A DNA stretch of 11,062 nt from an archaeon. Its GTDB lineage: Archaea; Iainarchaeota; Iainarchaeia; Iainarchaeales; GCA-2688035. The stretch lies in the NCBI GenBank assembly GCA_030745815.1, contig JASLNX010000215.1:1-11062 (forward strand), in the 5' to 3' direction. The notes under the pieces are model-generated. The model saw only the letters and a program-made list of their open reading frames with translations, did not search any database and was not told the origin of the DNA. Of the stretch, positions 5,560 through 11,062 are shown piece by piece (position 1 is the stretch's first letter; each line of letters opens with the position of its first letter). Made by a program: the position numbers and the translations under genes.

Positions 5560-6144
5560 TTAGGGTTGGTTGCCCGGCCGTCTTATGCAGAGCTTTGCTA
5601 CTTCCTCAATTGGTATGTTCTCACGCCTTCTTTGGTTTAAGAATCTTTTGGTTTTTTCTAAAGTGGCCTCGTTAGTTTTATAGTATGGGCTTATTTTCCA
5701 ACTGTTAATTCCTCTCTCGTGTTCTAAATGGTAGCTGTTTCTCTTAACAGGAGTATTGTCTAGCGTACCAACCTTATATTTCATTCTGCGAAATCGCATT
5801 ATTCGGTCGTGGTCTTCCCAGCCCCAGGAAATGAAATTTTCGTTTTCGCCGCCAAGCTCTCGGTAAGTTTTGGTGTTCATGAAAATCGCAAGCCCAAATC
5901 TAGCCGGACCCCCGCGTTTAGGAACAAGTTCGTTTTTTGGAAGAGAATTCAGATTAAGGGTTTTGCTTAGAATCACCTTATGTTCCCGGTCTATACTGAA
6001 GCGTTTTGATTCACCGCTCTCTGGTGTAACACAGCTATATCCTTGTTTGGTGATTGCGTTTCTCGCAGTTACATATGATTGCACTGGAAGCAGTGCGTCT
6101 ATATCGTAGGTGACAGTGACTTTTGTTTTGACCATTGTAAGCAT
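5560..6144 (-). CDS. C-terminal two thirds of a GT-A-fold glycosyltransferase (GT2/GT7C-like)
   Basis: This is the part that reads open from an internal ATG at 6144, 194 residues. It contains the metal-binding D-x-D motif in TYDIDALLP (12-20). The acceptor-side segment GGENENFISWGWEDHDRIMR (98-117) resembles the galactosyltransferase C-terminal signature in which W-G-x-E-D-x-D contacts donor and acceptor. YHLEHERG (138-145) supplies a likely second metal-ligand histidine. These enzymes transfer a sugar from a nucleotide-sugar to a glycan in the cytoplasm or at the membrane face. This piece lacks the first beta strand and nucleotide-binding half of the fold, and is therefore unlikely to be a complete enzyme. 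Several ATA and CTA codons occur here and upstream, by eye more than in the thermosome, which could indicate transfer. The full gene is described in the overlapping entry. Confidence 0.6.
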   Translation of the reverse strand: MLTMVKTKVTVTYDIDALLPVQSYVTARNAITKQGYSCVTPESGESKRFSIDREHKVILSKTLNLNSLPKNELVPKRGGPARFGLAIFMNTKTYRELGGENENFISWGWEDHDRIMRFRRMKYKVGTLDNTPVKRNSYHLEHERGINSWKISPYYKTNEATLEKTKRFLNQRRRENIPIEEVAKLCIRRPGNQP

Positions 6145-6431
6145 TTCGTTTAGTATTTTGGTTCTGTAAAAAATAGGGTCGTTGGTTTGTTGGAAGATAT
6201 ACTGCAGATTAGGGTTCTTTTCAATTCCAAATTTGTCCCAGTTACTTTCCGGTCCGTTTTCTGTTAAGATAATGTTGGTGTTGAAGTATTTTAGAAGGTA
6301 CTTGAGCGTTATTTGCGTGTTTATGAGCTGATCCTCACTGCTTATCCTTATTGGAATGATAATGTTACATCTGTTAGGTCAATCTTCTGGCCTGCAACTT
6401 CCTTTATTTTATTCACCCGCTTGTCAAACAT
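5560..6431 (-). pseudogene. Frameshifted glycosyltransferase gene, full extent
   Basis: Upstream of 6144 the same frame stays open to a TGA at 6381-6379 and encodes the missing N-terminal half: NIIIPIRISSEDQL, then NTNIILTENGPESNWDK and FYRTKILNEML. This matches the first strands of a GT-A fold, yet the stretch has no ATG, GTG or TTG before 6144. A neighbouring frame from the ATG at 6431 encodes MFDKRVNKIKEVAGQKIDL followed by TDVT, and then runs to a stop at 6350-6348. Joining the two frames at about 6363 restores DVT-IIIPIRIS, a normal GT2 opening, in a protein of about 290 residues. One base appears to be missing at the junction (GTAACATTATC). No slippery heptamer is present, so a real indel or an assembly error is likelier than programmed frameshifting. 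The gene starts 32 bases after the tandem-domain gene, suggesting one operon. Confidence 0.65.
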
Positions 6432-6463
6432 TGAATCCACTGCATAGTTTGCTTTGCCCGCTG

Positions 6464-7276
6464 TTACCTTACAAACTTTCTTTCAACTTCGCTCACTAGA
6501 ACATCGCAACTTAATTTTACTGCTTCAAGCTGCTTTATTATGCGAACCTTTTCAATTTCTATTTCCCCAATGCTTTCGTAGGTTTCAATTGCGTCCCTAA
6601 ACATTCCGCCGTCAACGTAATTGTATTTGTAGGAGTTCATTTTGGTTGCAATTGCCTTAACCAGCTTTCCTGCCCAGATGTTTAATCCCTTTTTCACAGG
6701 GCCCTTTATTTGCTTGCCTTCGCTTAAGTGCATTCTTAGCTTGTTTGTAATTGTTGCCTTTGGAAAGGGCAGTTTGTCTCCGTCAAATTTGAGCGAGGCA
6801 ACCTTTTTCTTTGAGCTCTTGTCAATTTCTTCAATTAGCTTGTCGCAGTCTTCTTGAATTTTTTTAAGGCCGCTTGACAGGGTTTTTCTTTCAGAGTCAA
6901 TTTCTTGAATGCTTTCATATGGTGCAATTGCTTCTTTTAGCATGTCATAGTTTACAAAGGTGTAAGGCTGTGAATTCATTCTCTCGGCAACGCGCTGAAT
7001 CATTTTGCCAACCCAAACGTTCATTTCGTCCTTTACCTGGCCCTTTATTTGCTTGCCTTTTGCAAGGTGCTCTCTAAGCCTGTTTGTAATTGTTGCGCGT
7101 GGAAAAGGCAACTCCCTTTCGTCTGTCTCAGGAGCAGTTGTTTCCTGCGTTTCCTCTACTTCCTGCGGTTCTTCCTGCGCTTCCTCTTGAGTTTCCTGCG
7201 CTTTTTCTTCCTGTGCAACTACTTCTTCTTCCTGCTCTTTGACAGGCTTGTTTTGGATTTCTCCCTCTCCAGCCAT
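6464..7276 (-). CDS. Acidic-tailed protein with two tandem repeats of a possible histone-fold domain
   Basis: The protein has 270 residues from the ATG at 7276. That start is chosen because GGGGGTG lies eight bases before it; the frame also opens from an upstream TTG at 7300. Residues 8-54 are a disordered Glu/Gln/Thr-rich tail. Two copies of a domain of about 98 residues follow (56-153 and 169-266), exactly 113 residues apart, aligned without gaps and identical at about 46 of 98 positions by my count. Each reads LPFP-[RK]-ATITN-[RK]-LR, then GKQIKG, VK, N-x-W-x-GK, MNS, a Y-x-[FY]-V turn, an AI-x-x-YESI helix and a charged C-terminal helix. The L-P-x-A-x-I opening, long middle helix and short third helix ending in AI resemble histone folds (archaeal histones, NF-Y type), but the middle helix is shorter. 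DNA binding is therefore inference. It lies upstream of the frameshifted glycosyltransferase. Confidence 0.75.
   Translation of the reverse strand: MAGEGEIQNKPVKEQEEEVVAQEEKAQETQEEAQEEPQEVEETQETTAPETDERELPFPRATITNRLREHLAKGKQIKGQVKDEMNVWVGKMIQRVAERMNSQPYTFVNYDMLKEAIAPYESIQEIDSERKTLSSGLKKIQEDCDKLIEEIDKSSKKKVASLKFDGDKLPFPKATITNKLRMHLSEGKQIKGPVKKGLNIWAGKLVKAIATKMNSYKYNYVDGGMFRDAIETYESIGEIEIEKVRIIKQLEAVKLSCDVLVSEVERKFVR
6700..7059. repeat. Recent internal duplication visible at DNA level
   Basis: A 21-base block beginning GGCCCTTTATTTGCTTGCCT is identical at 6700-6720 and 7039-7059, 339 bases (113 codons) apart. It encodes the GKQIKG segment in both domain copies. Nearby blocks (GTTTGTAATTGTTGC in both) keep the same offset. 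The two domains therefore arose by tandem duplication and remain similar in nucleotide sequence. Confidence 0.85.
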
Positions 7277-7284
7277 AACTAAAG

Positions 7285-7360
7285 CACCCCCTAAGTTCAA
7301 AATTCAGCGTTTAACCCCTAAAATTTGCTTAATTATTTGGGGCAGCGAACAGATTTTAAA
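7285..7360 (-). promoter_or_regulatory. Promoter region of the tandem-domain gene
   Basis: The ribosome site GGGGGTG (about 7285-7291) precedes the ATG at 7276. TATA-like candidates on the minus strand are AAATTTTAGG (about 7316-7325), which gives a very short leader, and GGGTTTAAAATCTG (about 7350-7363), which gives a leader of about 55 bases. Both are by-eye calls in a 150-base divergent spacer. Confidence 0.3.
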
Positions 7361-7428
7361 CCCTTTCCCAAGGTTTTTGCAATGCCCTCAATATTGCCCT
7401 TCTAATCCCTCTTTTTTAAAATTACTTC

Positions 7429-7474
7429 TTTATATTCTTTATATAATGCTAATATGTGGGGAATTTTTGGGGTG
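7429..7474 (+). promoter_or_regulatory. Tandem TATA-like boxes and ribosome site of the GT2 gene
   Basis: TTTATATT (7429-7436) and TTTATATA (7438-7445) lie back to back. The second predicts initiation near 7465-7468, downstream of the ATG at 7454. GGGGTG (7469-7474) lies six bases before an in-frame GTG at 7481. Together these favour GTG 7481 as a real alternative start for the GT2 enzyme. Confidence 0.35.
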
Positions 7475-8353
7475 TTTGGAGTGACTTCTCCGCCGGTTTC
7501 TGTTGTAATCCCTGTTTACAACGGGGAAAAGACTTTGAGAAAATGCCTTAAGTCTGTTTCAAACCAGACATACGGCAACTATTCAATTATTGTGGTGGAC
7601 AACAACTCAAGTGACGATTCAAAGGCCATAATAAAAGAGTTCCAGAAGCAAAATTCAAATCTTAGTTATGTTTTTGAGCCAAGGCCGGGCAGGGGGACAG
7701 CAAGGAACGCTGGAATTAATTCTGCAAAGGGGAGTATTATTGCAATGACTGACTCTGACTGCGTTGTTCCAGAGAACTGGATTGAGGAATTGGTTAGTCC
7801 AATAGTTAAAGGCAAAGAGTCCGCGGTAATGGGTTTTGAGTACAGCCTGATTGGAAGCTTTTGGGCTGGGAATGTGCAGCAGGACGAGAGCGAGTGGGTT
7901 CAGCGAAACCTTGAAGGCAAGTACATTAACACAATTGATTCAAAAAATTTCGCAATCAAGGCCTCGCTAATGAAAAAACTTATGTTTGATCCCAATTTGA
8001 AGAGATGCATTGACCTTGACCTTGCGTTGAGGTTGAAGGGGATTTCAAAAGTAAGGTTTCTTCCAGCAGTAAAGGTTGGGCACGCTCATCCAGGATCCCT
8101 CTGGAAAACGTTTGCAGTAAACTTTGACAAGGCCTACTGGCACGCCAAGCTTAACAGAAAGCATAAGGGCAGAGGCATGGCGAGCGGTCGCCTGTCGGAA
8201 ATAAGTTCGGTTGGAAAGATTCCATTAACAATTTCTAGAAAAATTTCCGAAACATCAGGCGTGCCCTTGAGACGAAAATTTTTCTTGCTGGTAAGAGGCG
8301 TGGCCTGGACAACTGGCCTAGTCTGGTCAAGGGCGAAAGATTTTTTGCCGTGA
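7454..8353 (+). CDS. GT2-family glycosyltransferase
   Basis: The protein is 299 residues from ATG 7454, or 290 from GTG 7481, which leaves MTSPPVSVVIPVYNG, a typical GT2 opening, and has a ribosome site. The GT-A fold is clear. The nucleotide-binding strand VSVVIPVYNGEKTL is at 15-28, VVDNNSSDDS at 47-56, GTARNAGI at 81-88 and the metal-binding D-x-D within MTDSDC at 98-103. An acceptor-side DLDLALRL follows at 187-194, and H-A-H at 210-212 is a candidate metal or acceptor contact. No confident transmembrane segment is seen, although the hydrophobic C-terminus (about 277-292) may associate with the membrane. It transfers a sugar from a nucleotide or dolichyl donor to a growing glycan. Donor and acceptor are unknown. 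It is divergent from the tandem-domain gene, and its 3' end overlaps the convergent GT4 gene by 27 bases. Confidence 0.9.
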   Translation: MWGIFGVFGVTSPPVSVVIPVYNGEKTLRKCLKSVSNQTYGNYSIIVVDNNSSDDSKAIIKEFQKQNSNLSYVFEPRPGRGTARNAGINSAKGSIIAMTDSDCVVPENWIEELVSPIVKGKESAVMGFEYSLIGSFWAGNVQQDESEWVQRNLEGKYINTIDSKNFAIKASLMKKLMFDPNLKRCIDLDLALRLKGISKVRFLPAVKVGHAHPGSLWKTFAVNFDKAYWHAKLNRKHKGRGMASGRLSEISSVGKIPLTISRKISETSGVPLRRKFFLLVRGVAWTTGLVWSRAKDFLP

Positions 8354-9415
8354 CTCCACAAAAGATTTTATTTCTTTTCTAAATCTTTCTGTGGAAAATT
8401 GCTCTGCATTTTTCCGAGCGTTTGCTTGCGTGAATTTCATGCGCTCAAATTCTTTCACAGCTTTTGCCAGTGCACCCGCTGTTTGCTCTTTGAAAAAGTG
8501 ACCGGTTTTTCCTTCAACAACTGTTTCAAGTGCCCCACCCTTTGCAAGGGCAACAACTGGCTTGCCGCAGGCTTGTACCTCAACAGCGGTTATTCCAAAA
8601 TCTTCTGCTTGCGGGAAAATTAAGGCCTTGCAGTTGCGGTAGTATTCTCTTAGCTGGTCCGCTTCAACGTTTCCAACAAACGTTATGTTAGCGCAGGCCC
8701 TTACCGAGTTTTGCAGTTTGGCAGATGCCCGCCCCTCGCCCACCACAACAAGCGGCTTCCCAAGCTCTTTGAACGCGTTAATTGCTAAATCAATTCTTTT
8801 GAACGGAACAAGTCTTGAAACCACAAGATAGTAATCTCCACTTGCCTTTTTCTCAGGTGTGAAGAATGTGGTTTCAACAGGGGGATAAATAACGGTTGAG
8901 TCACGGTTGTAAAATTCCTTAATTCTTTTTTTGACCTCTTTGGAGTTTGCAACAAAATAGTCCACGCTTCCAAAATTTTTGTCCCAGAACCTTAGCGCGT
9001 GCAAGAAAGCGCCCAGCACAATTCTCACCGGCAATAGTTTTCCCTGAAGGAATTCTTCTTTCATATGCCAGGCGTATCTAAAGGGCGTGTGGCAGTAGCA
9101 AATGTGCAGTGCGCTTTTTGGTTTTCTGAAATTTTTTATGAATGAGTGGCTGCTGCTAATTATTAGGTCGGCCTTGAGTCTTGTTGCAGAGACAACGAAC
9201 GGGAAAAGGAATGCAAAGGCTGGGTATTTTTTTTTGCTGAAAATTATTTTCTGCAGAATTGATGTTTTTGCGTTTAATTTTTTGTTGAAGGCAATTGAGT
9301 TGTCTTTGAAGAGGCAGAAAATTTCGGCCTTGCTAAAAACCTTTGCCAGTTGCTCAAGAACTTTTTCGCTTCCGCCAGGGCTAGCCAGGTAATCGTGTGC
9401 AATGATTGTTTTCAT
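8327..9415 (-). CDS. GT4-family glycosyltransferase (mannosyltransferase-like)
   Basis: The protein has 362 residues and the two-domain GT-B layout. The N-terminal domain shows the glycine-rich loop SPGGSEKVLEQL (12-23), SSSHSF (87-92) and the conserved CHTPFRYAW (108-116), which is common in WbaZ/RfaG-like mannosyltransferases. VANSKEVKKRI (155-165) and IYPPVET (176-182) lead into the C-terminal domain. That domain has the donor-binding SRLVPFKRIDLAI (200-212), FVGNV (246-250) and the E-x7-E motif from Glu271 to Glu279 (EDFGITAVE) followed by CGKPVVAL. It uses a nucleotide-sugar, probably GDP- or UDP-linked, and retains the anomeric configuration. Membrane association is likely peripheral. 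The ATG at 9415 fits a leaderless promoter 29 bases upstream. It follows the sugar transferase gene by 46 bases on the same strand, consistent with shared function in polysaccharide or glycolipid assembly. Confidence 0.92.
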   Translation of the reverse strand: MKTIIAHDYLASPGGSEKVLEQLAKVFSKAEIFCLFKDNSIAFNKKLNAKTSILQKIIFSKKKYPAFAFLFPFVVSATRLKADLIISSSHSFIKNFRKPKSALHICYCHTPFRYAWHMKEEFLQGKLLPVRIVLGAFLHALRFWDKNFGSVDYFVANSKEVKKRIKEFYNRDSTVIYPPVETTFFTPEKKASGDYYLVVSRLVPFKRIDLAINAFKELGKPLVVVGEGRASAKLQNSVRACANITFVGNVEADQLREYYRNCKALIFPQAEDFGITAVEVQACGKPVVALAKGGALETVVEGKTGHFFKEQTAGALAKAVKEFERMKFTQANARKNAEQFSTERFRKEIKSFVESRQKIFRP

Positions 9416-9440
9416 GCACTTAAATTAGTTGCCGACATCA

Positions 9441-9448
9441 TTAAATAA
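9441..9448 (-). promoter_or_regulatory. TATA-like box for a leaderless GT4 transcript
   Basis: TTATTTAA on the minus strand, within ATTATTTAATG, is centred 29 bases from the ATG at 9415. No ribosome site lies between them. This spacing is what a leaderless archaeal message shows. Confidence 0.45.
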
Positions 9449-9461
9449 TTTTAATTGGCGG

Positions 9462-10103
9462 CTAGTGGCGAAATGGGTGCCTTACCTTGTGCCAGGTCTT
9501 TACTATTACGCTCTGAAGCATGTGACTCACTGTTTGCCACACAATTCTAACGTCTAGTGTAAAGGAAATGTTTTCGTTGTACATTAGGTCAAGCTTTATC
9601 CAGTCAATAAAACTCATCTTGTGCGCGCCTTGCACTGCCCAAAGGGAAGTTATGCCTGGTTTTTCTTCAAAGCGCGCCATCTGCCAGTTTTCGTATTTCT
9701 CCACTTCGCTTGGAATGGGTGGTCTAAATCCAACAAAGCTCATTTCGCCCTTTAAAACGTTCCAAAGTTGAGGGAGCTCGTCCAGGCTTGTGTGCGCCAG
9801 AAACTTTCCAAACGAGGTAAGCCTTGGGTCGTTTGGAATTTTGAAAACCGGCCCGTCAACTTCGTTGAGGTGCCTTATTTTTGGCAGCATTTTATCTGCA
9901 TCTTTTACCATGGTTCTGAACTTGTAGAATGTGAATGTTTTTTTATTGTGCCCAACTCTTTTTTGCATGTAAATGGCAGGCCCTGGGGATTTAAGTTTGA
10001 TTACTATGGCAATTAAGAGCATTAGCGGCGAAAGCAGAACAAGGAGTATTGTGGCAAAAACAAAGTCAATTGCCCTTTTAATTGCAAGGTATTTTTTCCC
10101 CAT
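9462..10103 (-). CDS. Monotopic phosphoglycosyl transferase (bacterial sugar transferase family), initiating enzyme of glycan assembly
   Basis: The protein is 213 residues from the ATG at 10103, the size of the minimal catalytic form without the N-terminal CoA-binding-like domain. An upstream in-frame GTG at 10118 is possible, but the ATG has GGGG at a suitable distance. A hydrophobic re-entrant helix (about 11-37) carries the Ser-Pro kink at 25-26. SPGPAIYMQKRVG (39-51) and FTFYKFRTM (57-65) follow. Then come the catalytic Asp-Glu pair in TSLDELPQLWNVLKGEMSFV (105-124), GFRPP (125-129) and KPGITSLWAV (148-157). Such enzymes transfer a sugar 1-phosphate from a UDP-sugar to a polyprenyl phosphate at the inner membrane face. 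In an archaeon the acceptor would be dolichyl phosphate. The family is mainly bacterial, so transfer from bacteria is plausible. It lies upstream of the GT4 gene on the same strand. Confidence 0.93.
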   Translation of the reverse strand: MGKKYLAIKRAIDFVFATILLVLLSPLMLLIAIVIKLKSPGPAIYMQKRVGHNKKTFTFYKFRTMVKDADKMLPKIRHLNEVDGPVFKIPNDPRLTSFGKFLAHTSLDELPQLWNVLKGEMSFVGFRPPIPSEVEKYENWQMARFEEKPGITSLWAVQGAHKMSFIDWIKLDLMYNENISFTLDVRIVWQTVSHMLQSVIVKTWHKVRHPFRH

Positions 10104-10277
10104 CCTGTTCCCCAGCACCTTAATCTCAGCAAAACCTTAAAGTGTTTACTGCGCAGGCCTTTCTTTGAAAAAAACGTTATTTTTCCTTCAGGGGGCACTT
10201 TATTTTTAAACATTATTAGCTGCAAATTTTAATTAAGGGGGAAAACTGCAAAAATTTGTCTTTTTGGGTGGCTTGTT
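10104..10277. promoter_or_regulatory. Divergent promoter spacer between sugar transferase and radical SAM genes
   Basis: The 174-base spacer is AT-rich. For the plus strand, AAATTTTAATTAAG (10224-10237) is a TATA-like box that predicts initiation near 10257, and GGGTGG (10265-10270) is a ribosome site before the ATG at 10278. For the minus strand, GTTTAAAAATAAAG (about 10198-10211) and CACTTTAAGG (about 10136-10145) are candidates. CAAATTTT (10223-10230) and AAAATTTG (10251-10258) form an inverted repeat around the plus-strand start region. A short minus-strand frame from the ATG at 10212 overlaps the sugar transferase out of phase, and I do not call it a gene. Confidence 0.35.
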
Positions 10278-11062
10278 ATGAAGAAGGGTAATGTTAAAGA
10301 GTGGTCTCCGGCAAAGAAATGGAATCCTTTCAACAGCTACAAGCTTCTTGCGCAGGTTTACCGCTGGCGACTTATTGAAGAGGGCAAAAAAATTCCTCAA
10401 CCTGCACTTATAACTGTTGATCCAATCAATGCGTGTAATCTCAAGTGTTCCTGGTGCAATGCCGATTACATTCTAAAGGAAAATCAGGGGATGATTTCAA
10501 GGACTTCGCTTCTAAAGATTGCCGATTTTTTGTCCGAGTGGAATGGAACCGCTAAGTGGGGAAAGGGAATTGATGCGATCTGCATTGCAGGCGGGGGCGA
10601 ACCGCTACTGAATCCTCATGTCGGGGAATTTATTGAAAAGTGTGTTGAGAACGGAATTGAAGTTGGGGTGGTAACCAATGGATCCCTTATTGACAAGTTT
10701 ATTGAGCCGTTGTCAAAGATTACTTGGGTTGGGGTTTCAATTGATGCCGGGACAAAGGAAACATTTAATGGGCTGAAAAAGGCCGACTTGTTTGAAAAGA
10801 CAACTGAAAACATAAAGCAGCTTGTTGATTACAGTAATGAGAACAAGACAAGGCTTTCGCTCGGACGGCAGGGGTATGGTGTTTCCTACAAGTACCTTTT
10901 GCACCCGAAAAACATTCCGGAAATTCACGAAGCAGCAAAAATTGCAAAGCAGATTGGCTGCAAGAACTTCCACATGCGTCCTGTTGGAATTCCTTGGTCT
11001 GATATTAAGGACGAATCAAAAAAGGAGTTTTATTCCTTTGATGAAACTGCAATTGAGGAATT
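10278..11062 (+). CDS. Radical SAM enzyme, N-terminal part (runs off the right edge)
   Basis: The frame is open from ATG 10278 to the window end, giving 261 residues. The start is supported by GGGTGG six to seven bases upstream. The hallmark C-x3-C-x2-C cluster motif is CNLKCSWC at 53-60, which binds the 4Fe-4S cluster that cleaves S-adenosylmethionine. The SAM-binding GGGEPL is at about 105-110, followed by GVVTNGSLID (strand beta-3 region) and WVGVSIDAG, the usual TIM-barrel strands. Family relatives of this MoaA/PqqE/SPASM-like type modify peptides, cofactors, sugars or lipids. A C-terminal SPASM or auxiliary cluster domain would lie outside the window, so the substrate class is undecided. 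A lead-in of about 45 residues rich in Trp and Lys (KEWSPAKKWNPFNSYKLL) precedes the barrel. It diverges from the glycan-initiating transferase, so a role in glycan or lipid modification is possible but unproven. Confidence 0.9.
   Translation, partial: MKKGNVKEWSPAKKWNPFNSYKLLAQVYRWRLIEEGKKIPQPALITVDPINACNLKCSWCNADYILKENQGMISRTSLLKIADFLSEWNGTAKWGKGIDAICIAGGGEPLLNPHVGEFIEKCVENGIEVGVVTNGSLIDKFIEPLSKITWVGVSIDAGTKETFNGLKKADLFEKTTENIKQLVDYSNENKTRLSLGRQGYGVSYKYLLHPKNIPEIHEAAKIAKQIGCKNFHMRPVGIPWSDIKDESKKEFYSFDETAIEE

Noticed and set aside
6363..6366. Programmed ribosomal frameshift site at the glycosyltransferase junction
   Set aside because: The junction GTAACATTATC has no slippery heptamer and no evident downstream structure. 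An indel or assembly error is simpler.
7130..7245. Repeated TTTCCTGCG-like units, considered as a CRISPR array or regulatory repeat
   Set aside because: They are short, irregular and in phase with Glu/Gln/Thr codons of the disordered tail, so they are low-complexity coding sequence. There are no spacers of uniform length and no cas genes.
7049..7282. Plus-strand frames rich in Phe, Leu, Cys and Ser opposite the acidic tail
   Set aside because: They arise from the antisense of Glu/Gln-rich codons (TTC, CTG, TCC repeats). There is no independent evidence of coding.
10022..10225. Minus-strand frame beginning near the sugar transferase start, with a basic N-terminus (MFKNKVPPEGKITFF)
   Set aside because: It overlaps the sugar transferase out of frame for most of its length, and its later residues are Cys/Phe/Leu-rich shadow sequence. 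The sugar transferase is already complete, so no frameshifted extension is needed. A short upstream ORF remains conceivable but unsupported.
10223..10258. Inverted repeat CAAATTTT / AAAATTTG in the divergent spacer
   Set aside because: It is only eight bases, all A/T except one position, separated by 20 bases in AT-rich DNA. Chance is likely, so it is recorded only within the spacer feature.

Overview
This looks like an archaeal chromosome segment. It carries a group II chaperonin (thermosome) with a GGM-rich tail, a single-domain KaiC-like RecA ATPase and a UPF0200-type P-loop kinase. Archaeal TATA-like boxes precede many starts, Shine-Dalgarno sequences of the GGTGAT type are present, and the tRNA does not encode its CCA end. 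The compact layout, short proteins and a tRNA-Ile with anticodon UAU lean towards a DPANN-type lineage, but that placement is inference and the window holds no rRNA or other definitive marker.

Layout. The left half (1-5455) is mostly housekeeping and membrane genes on the minus strand. In order these are the first 31 codons of a class I aminoacyl-tRNA synthetase, a very basic unknown protein, the tRNA that abuts that protein, an MscS-related membrane protein without the MscS cytoplasmic domain, a plus-strand P-loop nucleotide kinase, the thermosome, a KaiC-like ATPase and a small membrane protein. The right half (5560-11062) is a surface-glycan neighbourhood. It holds a frameshifted GT2/GT7C-like glycosyltransferase, a tandem-domain acidic-tailed protein that may be a histone-fold doublet, a GT2 glycosyltransferase, a GT4 glycosyltransferase convergent with it, an initiating phosphoglycosyl transferase (bacterial sugar transferase family), and the 5' part of a radical SAM enzyme running off the right edge.

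How the genes may work together. The phosphoglycosyl transferase would load the first sugar phosphate onto a polyprenyl (in archaea, dolichyl) phosphate at the membrane. The GT4 and GT2 enzymes would extend the glycan. The radical SAM enzyme may modify a sugar, lipid or peptide, but its substrate cannot be read here. The left-half genes are not obviously linked to this pathway.

Most notable observations: (1) tRNA-Ile(UAU) instead of the usual archaeal CAU/agmatidine solution, with a protein start codon five bases after the tRNA 3' end; (2) a tandem-duplicated domain of 113-residue period with histone-fold-like spacing; (3) a glycosyltransferase whose N-terminal strand is recovered only by joining two frames at about 6363; (4) a 15-base palindrome next to the TATA-like box of the kinase gene; (5) a 21-base direct repeat pair upstream of the thermosome.
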